A stretch of 64,000 nucleotides of DNA, taken from the NCBI GenBank assembly GCA_026874595.1, contig CM049316.1:59033676-59097675 (forward strand), written 5' to 3'. The notes below the pieces were generated by a model. It saw only the letters and a list, made by a program, of their open reading frames with translations. It was not told where the DNA came from and did no database searches. The stretch is from Sipunculus nudus. Taxonomy: Eukaryota; Annelida; Sipuncula; Golfingiida; Sipunculidae. A program made the translations under genes and the position numbers. Numbering within the stretch: the first letter of the stretch is position 1; the number at the start of each line of letters is the position of its first letter. Shown here one piece after another: positions 13,787 through 26,790 of this stretch.

Positions 13787-14070
13787 GATAGGTCAAAACT
13801 TGTGACAAAGAACCAAAGATAATCCAACAAAGGCTGTGTTCTCTTGAGTCCTATTTCCCATCTCTGCCGACTAACGTTTCTTTAAAATCTTGTCTTGAAA
13901 TGAAGAAAGGCTTGATGGGTCAAAACTTGTGACAAAGTGCTAAAGATAAGCAGAGAAAGAGATAGAAAAAATGACTAGACTACCCCTACTGGTTCCACTT
14001 GAACCCCATTTCTCATCTGCTGATTATGGTTTGTTCAAAATCTTGTCTTCAAAATGAAGCAAGGATTATT
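13787..14070. repeat. Diverged direct duplication, about 127-bp offset
   Basis: Copy A starts at about 13787 and copy B at about 13914. They share GGTCAAAACTTGTGACAAAG, then CTAAAGATAA-like text, CCCATTTCTCATCTGC-like text, and AAAATCTTGTCTT followed by AAATGAAG and AAGG near the end. Copy B is longer in the middle. The surrounding 13590-14160 is more complex than background. No coding evidence is seen. Confidence 0.75.
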
Positions 14071-16772
14071 AATCATTCTCTGGGCAGTGTTGAAAGACTG
14101 GTTGATGCCTCAAGCCCTCAGGTGTTGAAAATGATAACCAAACTTGGCAACTGCTCAACATTGTAGACAGGTGTCCAATATCTTGTCTTTTTTATTATAT
14201 CAGAGCTAGAATATGTTTTACTTTCCTTTATATCTTGTAACGGTACCCTCTGGACCAACACAGAGATATATACAAAATCTTAACACCAAACAACAGATTT
14301 TCTTGTTTTTTTTTAATTCTTTATATTGTATACCTACAGATAACCACTATGTAAAACATTTGAATGGCTGTATAAAGATACCACTAAATGTCTATCTGGG
14401 AGTCTTATTTTATCCAAAATTACAAAAAGTAGGCATGGGGATGGCAATATGAAATAGCACTTAATGAACAAATAAAAAGTTCATATTTTACTGCTTTCAG
14501 GGAATTTTCCATAAGCTGACACTTAGAAAATCTCCTAATTTCTAGATTGGCTATTTTTTTTTTTTTTACCAGCTGTGTTGTGTTAACATTCTTTCATGGA
14601 ACTCTCAATTATTCAGCAACTTTTATATAAATTACATTATTTTAGCATGTGACCACAGGCATCAACTGCCATCAGTCGAGTTAATTAAATTAGATATGTT
14701 AATTATCTATAGAGTAATGTAGAAGATATTTATTTGGTTTCTTTGTCGTTGTCAATTATAAATGCACACCTCAAGTATCCATTACAAATTACTTCTCAAT
14801 ACTTATCTTTTTGGTTGAGGAAACCCCTCCCCCTTCCAAAAAAAAGAAGCAAGGCAAATAGGTTTGGTGGTGAAATAGAGAGTACTGGTGTTGTGGTTAT
14901 GACGTCAGAAGCTTTTAACCTGAAGTACCTTGTTTAAACACAGCCCAAGCTGCCAAGGGGCAAAATACCGAAGCTCTATAGCTACAGAGGGGTCAGACAC
15001 TGGGTCTGATGTTTTTTTAATATAGGTAAGGACTTAATTCTGAACATTTCAAAGGAACACAATATGTACAGAAAGGTATAGTAATTAACTTAGTGATATC
15101 TTCATCCTCGTCTGACAGACAGTGCCTACTACAGGCAAGAAACCAACACTTTTCATAGAAATTCTTATGTACAATTTAAGCATTTGACCTGACAGTGTAT
15201 AGGTGTTTATAATTTATATACAGCATAAGCAAGCAATCATGACAATTACTAATTCTCTCATTGTATGCATTGTGTGCATAAACTAAAATATATTTTGTTT
15301 CATTGTTGTTAATTATAAGTCTCAGGTTTCATGCCTCAGGTGTCCGTTGGAAGTAATGAGACATGTAGTATATTAAAGCTTCATCCACATAGATTTTAGG
15401 AGTTTTTAAAGGATAGCTCCATTCCCTGTACCTAACTGTCTACTGAATTAGGTAACCATATGATAAGAATTAATGATATGTTATCAAGCCATCTGAATTT
15501 CAGATTTCCATATGCACAGGGCCAGGAATAATCCATAACCTGTCAAAACACCTGTCAAATCTGAGGCTTTACCAGAATTTTCACCATTTTAGTGGAATAA
15601 TCTTAGCATGACCAATAGTCCCTCTTTCTGCTACTGTTTGGATTAACAGCTATAATTTACTGAACATTCATCTGTAAAAATAGGACGACCGCTACTGAAT
15701 GATAATCAGAATTAATTGGTTGTGTAGGAACATAGATGTATGGTCCCTTAGATATGAAATTATCAGTAAACACAGCATTTTCTAGAGACTTTGTGAGTTT
15801 TCTAGAAACTTTAATGAAAAAATACATTTATTCATCACAAAGCATAAGTTATGAATAAAATTTTGTAATCGATCATTGCACTGCAAGAGCGATGATCAAA
15901 TCACTTTGCATCAACTGACTGATTATCAATAAATAACTGATCATCAGCCAATCATCACCGAGTACCAAGTCTCAAAACTGCCACTATGGCTACCAGTGGT
16001 GTATATGACACAGAATTCCCCGTACAAACAACAAACAGCATGCGGACTACCTTCAGGTGTTCAGAAACCTGTCTGACATGGGGAGCAAGTGCTCTATAAT
16101 TTCATAACAACATCCAGACCATTCACATTTTGGCCCCGGCAGTTGTTCCTTCACACATTACTAACGATCAGTAACTGGATCAGGATCAGACATGCACTAA
16201 GAGATGTAGGTTATGTGTTATATATTATTACTATATATACACCAGTACTTTATCCAGGAAAACACCATTTTCTATGTTGATTAATATCTACAAATATAAT
16301 GCAGGTGTGCAAATAAACTGTGCAAAAATACCACATGGACAAATCTAATTAAAACAATTCCATAGACCTCACTAATTACTTTGTTTTAGTGGTTTCAGTG
16401 ACAATATAAATGGTACCTGCTTCTAATCCTTGCAGAAAAAAATCATCAAAAAACTAGCAGTTCAATTTATTTCATACTTATACAAAATTAAAGAAATATA
16501 TACATATTTTCTTTTTAAAAGAATTCACGTACTGCATAATATATGAGTAAAATAATGACCATAAAATTAATTCTGTATGATAGACATCTTTTTTTATAAT
16601 TTACAAAATATATAGCCTTGATATACCTCTTGGGATTCACCACATAAGATTACACCAGTGCAGACCAAGTGAAACTTCAACTGCCTCCTGACTATAGTAA
16701 TACTATGTAAAAATTGAAAAACAAATCTATAAATTTAACACTATTGACTAATATTCACTGGCTGATATATAT
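14071..16772. other. Non-coding stretch with several regulatory-looking words
   Basis: No exon is supported. A perfect CRE palindrome TGACGTCA lies at 14900-14907 within a more complex patch (about 14820-15010). A cluster of GATCAT/GATTATC/AATCATC words lies at about 15867-15960 and runs into a complex patch to about 16080. These are sequence words only; function is not shown. Confidence 0.45.
14900..14907. promoter_or_regulatory. Perfect CRE palindrome
   Basis: TGACGTCA is the consensus full site for CREB/ATF bZIP factors. It lies in a short complex patch without a recognised promoter or gene start, so its use is uncertain. One such 8-mer per 64 kb by chance is not surprising. Confidence 0.25.
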
Positions 16773-17000
16773 TATATATATGTGTGTGTGTGCATTTATA
16801 CACATGTATGTATATATCAGCTAAAAGCTCTCTTTCATACTCTCAATTTTCCTCGAGATCTCTGTCTGTTTGGCTCTCACTTTCTCTCTTTCATATTCTC
16901 TCTTTCTCATTCTTTTCTCTCATTTTCTTCCTCTCTCTCTCTCTCAGTCTACCCCTCTCTCTCTCTCTCTCTCTTTCTCTCTCAACTCACATGAACACCT
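16773..17000. repeat. Compound TA/TG and CT-rich microsatellite
   Basis: A TATA/TGTG run at about 16767-16815 is followed by a CT-rich tract to about 16985 with long CTCTCT runs. Several overlapping Ser/Leu/Phe-rich frames here are low-complexity artefacts. Confidence 0.9.
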
Positions 17001-20000
17001 ACACACAATTTCTATCACTCTCAATCAATCTTACCCACACACATGCACACAGAGAAAATGTGATAATCAATACCATATGGCATCAAAAAGAGAGAAATTT
17101 CAGATCTATACACTATGATTAGATTTCCTAGGTACCTAAGTATGATTAAGTGAGCCTCATACAAAAAGCAGACCATTAAACACATTAAGCACAAACCAAC
17201 CCTCTGATCACCGGAACAGCCCTAAACAAAAACAGCAGTAAAAACCTGAAACACAAATCAAGGTATTGGACAAGTTTATGGGGGACTTCCTACTAATATA
17301 TTACAACTTGTGGGCCATATATATCAGACACACCGAGCAGGACAGTCTGAGAAGGTGTGCTCAGAATAAAGTCTGGTCCTTCTGATATATCCACGGCAGC
17401 AGACAGTTACGACAAAATATGTCTCAGAGTGTTTTACAGGCTGGCTAGGACACTTAATATTAGGTGTGAAGGCCCACTCCTGGTTCCCTACTCGCTGCAG
17501 AGTCTGTTACCTCCCTGCGAGCTAGCTGCCTCATTAACCACTTAATAATGTTAACACCGTATTGATTACAATCAGTGGGAGCAGTGATGGTGTTTTTTTG
17601 GGGTGCCCCCTTTTCTTACAATAACTAACACGGCATGTATTTACCACATTTCACGATAGCTGAACAATCATACGGCTCACTGGCTGCCCATTGTAAGGCA
17701 CTTAAGGCATATTAGGTCATAAAAAGAATGCCGACACCTTTTTTGCACAGTATCCTACTAAGATGCTACTGTGCGGGGTCCTTTAAAGACCGCTAAATAG
17801 CGACAACCCTGGCTGGAAACACATGAGGCTGCCTCTTATAATGAACAGATCTGACACACAGGCGTTTCCCCAGGCTAGGCTGCAGGAGTATTGCTCAGCA
17901 AAACTCTACCCGCAATAGCTGACTTGTGCATGTTTTTGCATAACATCTCTTAAATACTGGTGGCTTCCATTACAATGTGGTCTCTGTGAGCCCTCCTGGC
18001 CACAGACATACCTGATTGTTTTATTAATGACTGTTTCTGTTAGATCTCTACACTAGCAGGCTTCACTGGGATTTTGTTTTTACTCTTATCTGAAGACTGG
18101 TCTATTCATTAATGAAGCTCAGAACTTTGTGAAAGTCCAATAAGCTTGTAAGTTAATTCACTATAGCACTTAGTTTTAACTCTCATTTAAGTGTCATTCT
18201 ACTAATTAAGTACTTCTCCTACAGTCATAAAGAGCTCTTGAATAAGCTGGACTGTCTACCAGAAAACTCAAGTGATATCATTCTACATCAATGACTCAAG
18301 CATTACAAATTGACAGCATTCTCCCTGAAACTTCAGCTTATTCAAGTTTAGTTATGTATGTGGTATAGTATTAATGAAACTCAAAGGTTTATACTGAACA
18401 GTGGGAATGATGGGGCATTGTTTTTAACTTATACCCAAATATATACCATATCCTAACATACAATACTATCAAAACATGCTTGTTGAATATTTTACTGTGA
18501 TTTTGTTTAATTATCATAAAAAGAGATTAATATTTGAACATAAAAGCTAAACAGGACATCATTTGCACTTTACATTTGTCAACCATTTCACTGGGATTTA
18601 TTTCTTCCTCACAAAAAGAAAGGGTAAAATCAAGGACTTGAGAATAAAGTCTCAAATCATGGAAAAGCCACTTTTGAGAGCGTTTGCTTAATAACCTTCC
18701 AGGCTAATTTGTAATCCTGTTTAATAAAAATCAATAAATATGTTTGAACTAAGAGTTGGGGACTTTAAGAAAAATACCCTGAATTAAATCAAGAAAAAGA
18801 AAAGCCATGGAACTGAACCAAATGATAAGGCTGTGTGATAGGGTGTATGATTAAAAAGGATGGTTTTAATTAGAGCCACAAGGCATGTCTATGTAACAGT
18901 ATATATTATTTGCAGTTTATGTTAATGTTGACTTTTTTTTAATAGAAGTTACCATATAATTAGCATATGCAGCTTAGTTTACTTATTACAGAGTATGTAA
19001 AACAGACCCATACCCTTAAATCTAATATCACCCTTTTAAATTACAGACATATTTATGAGGCACTGACACTTCCCATTTTCTTTAAAAGTCAGTTAAGTAA
19101 TAAAACATAAATAACCCAGTTTTTTTGCGCTTGCATAGGTATCAAACTTTTTTTTCACAATAATGGATATAAAATAATCTTACTATTTGACAGAAATTAA
19201 TGAAAAAATAAATAATGATTGGGGCTTACTAGCTCAGTTTATTTGCAATTTTCTTTATACAGATTTTTAAAAAATTATATTTATGAATAAATTTAAAATA
19301 GACATATGGTATATTACCTAACCAGCATCATTTCATCCATCTACTACCATTTTTCAAAATTATAAGGGAAAAATTAAGGGAAGAAACTGGACTAGTTTTC
19401 TCTAGGGCTACAAATTACAAATCTCTATACTCTCTCTTTTTTACACAAATTCAAGGCTACACTGATTGATTAAAGCACATATTTTGTCACATATGTTAGG
19501 AATATGTAATTTAATTAGCATATAAATGGTTAACTTCAAGTTATAAGTATACTGTTTGACAAAACAGTGTCTGGTTACTGATTATAATTTTTATATTTTC
19601 TTTCAGTTGAAGAGCATTTCTGGTAAATGAAATGCATCATATATTTGGATTTTTAAATATATGATTCCCACAAGAGATCAGATGATATTCTTTGATTTTA
19701 TTTAACTGAAATATTTATTTTTACACATACTTTATGGCACATTTGAATAACCACCATTTGACAGATTCAGTCAATCTTACTTTTCTCTAGTGTTTTCTTT
19801 ATGTTTTAAAAAAATAAAATTGAAAATATTATGAAATTTTTGGAAGTTTAGAGATGCATCTTGGAACTTATATGGTATTTTTATTGAAAGGTTTTTCTTA
19901 TTGTTAGAACATGGCAATAATAAAGCATAATTCTACTCATACATTCTTCTTGAAGAAAGATAAAATGGACAAATTTACTACATTTCAACTGATGAATCAC

Positions 20001-21670
20001 TGGGTGGCCATAATATTTAAAATAATATTCATTAAAACTTTTTCATATTTTATTTACTATAAGCTTTCACAATTTATCACTGAATTTTATTTTTTACATA
20101 TTGCTGTCAAAATATGTAAATTGTTATTTTGGGTCAAATCTTGTTATATTATATCTAAAAATGTTTTTTAATTTAAAATGGAATTTAAAATTCACAACAA
20201 AAGGTCTATAGAAAATGACTATGAAAATATTTAAAAATAAAATTACAGTGAAATAGATATTTCTGTAAATAATTAATACAGTAAAAATTATTGCTGCATG
20301 TGATAGGGTGAGGGAGTGTTTTTCAATAAACAAGATTTAAAATGAAATTTAATTTTATGTAATTAAATAAATAAGGTGTAGACATTTGTTTCCTGTCATG
20401 TATAAAAGTAATTTATATTTATACGATAAAAAGGTAATCCATAAAAGTGAGATAACAAACTATCCATAAAAAACACAGTAAATTTGAAATAAATTCATCA
20501 AAAACTTAAAATTACAATGGCAATTTCGTTAAATGACACAGTCAAATTTGAATTATTCTTTTAATCACTGGTTTAAACAGAAATTTTTTTTCCAGACAAA
20601 ACAGAGTGGAGCAGGGATTTGTTTAAGGATTGGCTTTGATTTATCCCTAACGCATTTAAATTGAAAATCAACTCAAGTGCTGAGTGATACCTGTAGTTCT
20701 AGTGGATTAAAATTTCATTAGCTTGCTCTGGTGTATGTGCTTTTAAGATTCCCAAGGTGCATGTAAGAATTATCCAGTTAAGGTTGTAGCACTTGTGAAC
20801 TCCTCTGGCCAGACAAAACGATTAATGCTTAATACGCACAATTTAATCTTAATTGGTCACTGAAACATGATAAATTATGCACAAGACACGTGGTCTCAAA
20901 AGCACAGCATCCAGGGTGACCCCTGCCATTAAACAACGCTGACTAGGCCCCAGGGTCAACTGTCCAGTGACTTATGGGATACTCTCGGGACAAGCTAAAG
21001 ACCTCTTCAAGTTATCGGTAGACTTAACTACTAACAGCATCCAGAGTTATCATTAAGTTCACCAATCCGATGCCAGGTCTTTTTCTTATCGATGTTCACA
21101 TGAGATTTCTTGTATGCAATAAAACAAAAGTTCTTAATAAAGTATTCAGCTGGATACAGAATTGATTTGTGGGATGAACATTTGGGAATATTGACCTGTA
21201 TTTTAATGTCTCTACTAAAAAGGTTTGCCCCTCCCCTTCTGCATTACTTATTAAATATACACCCAATGACCACTTATTTTTAAAGGCAAGTTGTGAAATT
21301 ATCAGCATATTACATGATCTTATCACCAAAATGTAAGCCACCCTTCCTCTAGTCAGTTAAAAATTAAATTGTATGGATATATTAAACTATCCATAAATAA
21401 GCTATGAGCTGATTAAATGGAAGATCACAAGTTTATGTGACAAAAAATGACTAAAAATAACACTGATATGTTATTAACACTGTTATTTTATTAAAAAACC
21501 AAGTTGTTATCTGTTGCCTCCTCATTAGTAATTAGTTTCATTTAAGGTAACATAATCGGCTGTAACTAAAGGTATTACACAACCAGGCACTATATAAAAA
21601 TATTCAAAAATTTTACTATTTGCTTTTCCTCTTATAGCATTTAAAAATGTTTCTTAATTTTTATTACAAC
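17001..21670. other. Gene-free stretch with two complex islands
   Basis: No exon is supported. Complex, GC-richer islands lie at about 17330-18010 and about 20750-21080. The second contains an E-box CACGTG at 20887-20892 and TTAATG/TTAATTGG words. Between them the sequence is AT-rich with chance frames only (for example 19911-20171). The islands are candidates for conserved non-coding DNA. Confidence 0.5.
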
Positions 21671-22745
21671 TTTTTTTTTTTGTTTTAGATATTTTATTGA
21701 TACTGAATATGCACATATAAATCACATAATACAAGCATCAGTGGGATTAAGTGCAAGCTACTTAAAGCTTACCTCGACTCTCTCCCGAATGTTTCCATTA
21801 ACATGTATGAAGATACTGCTTAAAAAATTTCTTCATTTCTGATGTGGCTTGCATAGGGATTTCCATAAAGAAGTTCTTCTACAGGTATATTCAGGGGGAG
21901 ATGTTTACTTCTAGAGTTGACATGGAGGTGACACTGCAGTAGGTAATGTTCTGCGTTTTCTGTTTTGAATCCACATTGGCATTTTGAATCGTTTGATAAG
22001 TGTCTTCTATATAAATCATGGTTTAGATTACTGCACCGTGTTCTTAGCCGTCCGTGAATTATCTGGGCTCTTCTTGATCCTGAATTATAATATTTAGGTG
22101 GTTTGTTTTTAGCAATTTCTCTTGATATATTATTTTTTAGCAATTTACTGGTCTGGCATCTAGTTTGTTCCATAGTCGTATAGATTTTGGTAGGAATGAG
22201 TTGTAGTACAGCTCTGTTCTAGAGAAAATGTTTTGTATATTGAGTAGAGCACTTGACCTTGTATTAAAGGTATAGTTTCTTGGTGGAGGTAATAGAAGGT
22301 AAAGGTACTTTGGAGTTTCTTGTTTTAACATTTTGTGTAGTTGGATGACCACAGAGTTTTCCCTACGTTTTTTTTTAATTGGGGCCAGCCTGTTTCTTTG
22401 TATAGTTTGGCATGGCTAGTTCCTCTGACACAGCCTGTCACAATCCTGGCAGCTTGTAGCTGCACTGCCTCCAATGTATCACTTTGCTCTTGTGTGCAGT
22501 TACACCACACAACATTGCTATATTCCAATATTGGCCTTATATAAGTGAAGTATATGTTTTCAAGAGTTTTCCTATCAAGCATATATTTCAGTTTGCTTAG
22601 TATTAATACTTTAGAGTTTGCTTTGGCTTTTATATTTTCTATGTGATCATTCCATTTACAGTCCTTTCTGAATGTTAATCCTAAACAACTTTTTCCTATA
22701 TAATTGCAAAATCCCTTATAAATATGAATGCAGTCATAGTCCTTT
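21671..22745 (-). mobile_element. 5'-truncated non-LTR retrotransposon (LINE), decayed
   Basis: This is the 3' end of a LINE on the minus strand. From 22745 downward it encodes the last part of the reverse transcriptase, then the C-terminal region with a cysteine-rich end, then about 140 bp of 3' UTR. It ends with AATAAA (21693-21698 on the minus strand) and an 11-base A run (21671-21681, T on plus). The reading frame is broken at least twice (near 22340 and near 22150), so it is dead. In the broad I/Jockey-like group of invertebrate LINEs the C-terminal region ends in this kind of CxC...H...C motif; I cannot assign the clade more precisely. An in-frame stop close to 22750 marks the loss of recognisable coding sequence and probably the 5' truncation. 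Confidence 0.9.
21820..22745 (-). pseudogene. Reverse transcriptase C-terminal remnant in three frames
   Basis: Frame 1 (22745 to 22325) shows the motif LGLTFRKDCKWNDHI, then IYFTYIRPILEYSNVVWCNC, then LQAARIVTG, the usual order at the end of the LINE reverse transcriptase (palm end and thumb). Frame 2 (22352-22137) continues with an LLPPPRNY/NTRSS segment and SFLPKSIRLWNKLD. Frame 3 (22173-21820) starts over the end of frame 2 and holds RRAQIIHGRLRTRCSNLNHD followed by CQCGF and HYLLQC, a cysteine/histidine end typical of these elements, then a stop. The catalytic FADD-type motif lies upstream and is missing through truncation. No function is expected. Confidence 0.88.
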
Positions 22746-23433
22746 TAATTGCTTACATTGTCAATAATACACTGTCAATTTCTGTTTCACACAGCAATGT
22801 TCATTCATGACCGGAATAAGTTCACTGTCTAGCAACTGAGAACTCCCTTTGTGACATTATGTACAAATGTGTTTCTATAGCCAATGAGGTATGATATACT
22901 AGTATATAGCTCAATGGCTGAAACAAGGAATCTGCTGTACTGATAATCCCCAACCTTGTGAAATTATCAAATACAACATACTGATCATCTTAAAAATGTT
23001 ATCATAATCCGTATAACATCCAAAATTTAAGTAGAGTGAATAATGTATTATATAACTTATAATTCCAGAAATATTTCCAGGAATTAGGTTATTTAGGCAT
23101 AAATGGTAAAGAATATGAAGGGTGTTAATTTTTATTTATTTATTTTTCATTTTTTTTTTCAATTTTTACTGAGTTGTTAAAAAAACGGAAATTCCTTAAC
23201 AGTACTACCCCCTCCTCTGGTACTGATTTATGATAAAAATATTTTTGTTAAGATGTACTGTGGATCAAATAAGTCAGTCTTATTAGAAACCTGTTTTTTT
23301 ATGAAACACTGAATCTTTTATGCACTTGCAAAATGGGTAACTAGACATCCTAACAATCACAAACACACAGAAACTCTCCTTCTTCTTTACACACATACAG
23401 TCTTCAATCAGTCATGTATATATAATTGACTAG

Positions 23434-23515
<82 letters not shown>

Positions 23516-25084
23516 TGGTGCACCAAAATTATCAACCTGGGAACAATACTTATAAGGACAAAATAACTGTCACATATCTTTATTTTACTGTATTTTTTGG
23601 TTAAATTATTCAATCATTAATAAGTTAATACACGAAATTATTACTCAATTTAGAGTTATTTGTTTGAATAATTTGATGACTTTTTCTCTGAAAAATGTGA
23701 AATATTCTGTGTTTATAATCATAATCACTGATAGTGATAATGTCAGTATTATCCAAATTAAAAAAAATTGCTTCTACCAGTGTTTTATGGGTATAAATGC
23801 ACAAAAGACGGCTCTCCTTGATATTTATTACAAAACAGATAAAAAAATGTGTCTAATGTAATAGCTCCAAATAAGACAAATGACTAATGAATTGTGGAAT
23901 ATCAATTGTATCAAACAGATCATGAAAAACAATAAATGATTGGTATGATTCAAACAAAATGAAAAAGATCAGCCTAATTATGGTCAGAATATCTATTGTC
24001 TTCAGACTGTTCTAACAGAGAACAAATTGCTAAAGTGACAGCTTAATTCCAATAAACAAAAGAAATTATCTAAGCATTAGAATAATATTACAGGTAGTCA
24101 TACAATGGTATTTATAAAAACTGAATTATCACATCTAATTGTAAAATCAGGGTAAAAATGGCAGGTGATGAATTGATTAAAAGTTAATCACTGTAACACC
24201 TATTATGGCATTCAAAGACTCAAATTAAAAGTATGAACTAATTATTTTTTTTGGTGTATTTATACTTTTTGTTCCCCTGAAATAAATATCAGTTGATTAA
24301 GGCTTAGTCTTTATTATTCTAACTAGCTGTCTGTAAATTGTAAGGCAATTGTGTATTTACTTCCCAGCAGCACCTGCCCTGTGATGATTATCACATGCAA
24401 TGCAATACCAGCATGTGACTCATAATAACTGTAGTGATTTACTCTACAACTTGTCTGCAGCTGACAAAAGAGAAATATTGGACTGTCGGCAGAGCTGACA
24501 TGTATTGCCCAATCACAGAAGTTAATTTGATAAAAAGTGCACCCCAGCAGGCCCTCGGAGTGGTCTTAGTTACAAGCCATACTGTTATATGCTCAACATG
24601 GTGTCACATTAAAACGATGTAACCAAAACCAGACTCTCAAGGATGACCCATCCCAGACATACACAATGTAGAAAATGAAATTATTTTGTTTAATATGCAA
24701 ATTATATGTTAATCTTCAGTTGGCCAATAGTATTACATCAGACGTATGATAAGCCGGGTACAGGAAATATGTGTGTTGACCTCTTGAAAGAATCAAATTA
24801 ACTGCCTATTTATGCAAGATTTTTCAGATAAATCAGTTGATTCTATGCGTTAGCATTTTCTATATTGAACTTTTTCCTCAGTATTGCATGGTCTTATAGC
24901 AACAGGGATCTAATTTGCTAAATACAATTATAGACCAGAATAATCCAAGGAGCACCTTTCTCCACACATAACCATACAAATATAACATCTCAAGAATCAT
25001 AATAGTAATCTCTACACACAATCCATCTGCAACATCAAAGGAATCAGATGCTAAAAAAGAAATCCCACCTGTTAGATTACAGGA
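22746..25084. other. Non-coding stretch with one complex island
   Basis: No exon is supported. Background is AT-rich. A more complex island lies at about 24350-24660. Confidence 0.5.
23436..23515. repeat. (AT)n microsatellite
   Basis: About 80 bp of AT alternation with one C interruption at 23501. Confidence 0.98.
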
Positions 25085-25441
25085 GACCTTGCTCACTTCC
25101 CTGATATCTCACTGTCCTGGAAGAACTCAAACCATCACATGAAAGGACCTCACTCTCCACACATAACTAAACCCCTCAGGTCTCAAATATTTTAGTCTCA
25201 AAACAAAACTGTAACGCTTTTCGCCAAGATCAAACCTAAATCTCAGAACCTTCCAGTCTTAAACCACAGGAACCTCACTATACAAACACAATCAGTCATA
25301 TCACTGGAATCTCACTTCTACACTATCACTGTAGAATTTTACCAGTCATGTCTATAGAACCTCACTCTCTGAACTGGCTTCTCCAAGTCATGTCCTAATA
25401 GCATCACTCTCTAAACAGGCCTCTACCAGTCATGTCATTTG
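25085..25441. repeat. Decayed left part of the 42-bp minisatellite
   Basis: Degenerate copies of the array that resumes at 26002 are visible: CTCACTCTCCACACATAAC, CAGGAACCTCACTATACAAAC, AGTCATGTCTATAGAACCTC, AGTCATGTCCTAATAGCATC and CTCTACCAGTCATGTC. Spacing is irregular and divergence increases leftward, as expected at the ageing edge of a tandem array. Confidence 0.75.
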
Positions 25442-25998
25442 GAACACCTAGGCCGAACCTGTTTGCTTCAAGCCTCGGATGTACATTGGGGGCCGCCATG
25501 GAAAGTATTCCAGCAAGGTCAAGGTTATGGCATGTCAACTGCACATCTGTTATGCACTTTGAAAGAGCAAAACAATGTATTTTGTGTACATGCAGGTTCT
25601 GCAAATCCTCACATATTCTACCTTTTAAGTTATAAGACAACACTCATCCAAGAAATAGTGGGGAAGTATACTGATTTGGCCCACACTAGGATACAGTTCA
25701 TGCTAAGAAGTCTACCCCAGTTGGCAATGTATGAGGCATTTGTGATAAACTGAACTTTCTAGTCAAATTAGTGTCAGAACCTGGTCATATTTGATGTTTT
25801 ACAACATATCAAGCCTACACAATACACATTATTATGTCAAATCAATGTATTCTTTTTGGAAACTGTGATCTTTTCATAGACATGTCAGTGAAAATGGAAC
25901 CTGGTGGATTTTTTTATGAACTTAACAATATTAGTGGTATATCATTAGGCCAAAGATACATCCAAGGCTTGAAGCCACTGGATTAGGCTGAGGTGTTC
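25442..25998. mobile_element. MITE-like element with about 50-bp terminal inverted repeats, inside the 42-bp array
   Basis: The left end starts GAACACCTAGGCCGAACC and continues with GCTTCAAGCCTCGGATGTA. The reverse complement of the right end reads GAACACCTCAGCCTAATCC and continues with GCTTCAAGCCTTGGATGTA. The two arms match at roughly 36 of 49 positions without a gap. The element is about 557 bp and interrupts the 42-bp minisatellite, which has AGTCATGTC on both sides. An exact target-site duplication is not clear; ATT on each side is the best short candidate if the element ends a few bases further out. Overlapping frames of up to 104 codons inside show no transposase motif, so this is probably a non-autonomous DNA transposon. 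The superfamily is undetermined. Confidence 0.75.
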
Positions 25999-26001
25999 TT
26001 G

Positions 26002-26790
26002 ATTCTAGTCATGTCCCATGAACATCACTCTCCAAACAGACCTCTACCAGTCATGTCCCATGAACATCACTCTCCAAACAGACCTCTACCAGTCATGTCC
26101 CATGAACATCACTCTCTAAACAGGCTTCTCCCAGTCATGTCTCAATAACATCATTCTCCAAACATGCCTCTCCCAGTCATGTCCCATTAACATCACTCTC
26201 TAAACAGGCTTCTCCCTGTCATGTCTCAGGAACATCACTCTCCAAACAGGACTCTCCCAGTCATGTCCCATTAACATCACTCTCCAAACAGACCTCTACC
26301 AGTCATGTCCCATGAACATCACTCTCTAAACAGGCTTCTCCCAGTCATGTCCCATGAACATCACTCTCTAAACAGGCTTCTCCCAGTCATGTCTCAGATA
26401 CATCATTCTCCAAACAGACCTCTCCCAGTCATGTCCCAGGAACATCACTCTCCAAACAGACCTCTGCCAGTCATGTCCCAGGAACATCACTCTCCAAACA
26501 GACCTCTGCCAGTCATGTCCCAGGAACATTGTTCTCCAAACAGACCTCTATCAGTCATGTCCCAGGAACATTATTCTCCAAACAGACCTCTATCAGTCAT
26601 GCCTCAGGAACATCACTCTCCAAACAGACCTCTGCCAGTCATGTCCCAGGAACATTGTTCTCCAAACAGACCTCTATCAGTCATGTCCCAGGAACATAAT
26701 TCTCCAAACAGACCTCTACCAGTCATGTCTCAGGAACCGATCATTTTCCAAAAAACCTCATTTTCCAAACAGTACAAGCCATGTCCCAGG
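26002..26790. repeat. 42-bp minisatellite
   Basis: About 17-18 copies of a 42-bp unit built from CAGTCATGTCCCAGGAACAT then CACTCTCCAAACAGACCTCTAC. Variant words (CATGAACATC, TTAACATC, GGAACATTGTTC) are shared by neighbouring copies, which points to local amplification. The unit is 14 codons long, so a 173-codon frame with an MSQEHHSPNRPLPV repeat is open from 26305. It is judged a by-product of the unit length, because there are no splice signals and the repeat decays in the flanks without respect for frame. Confidence 0.95.
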
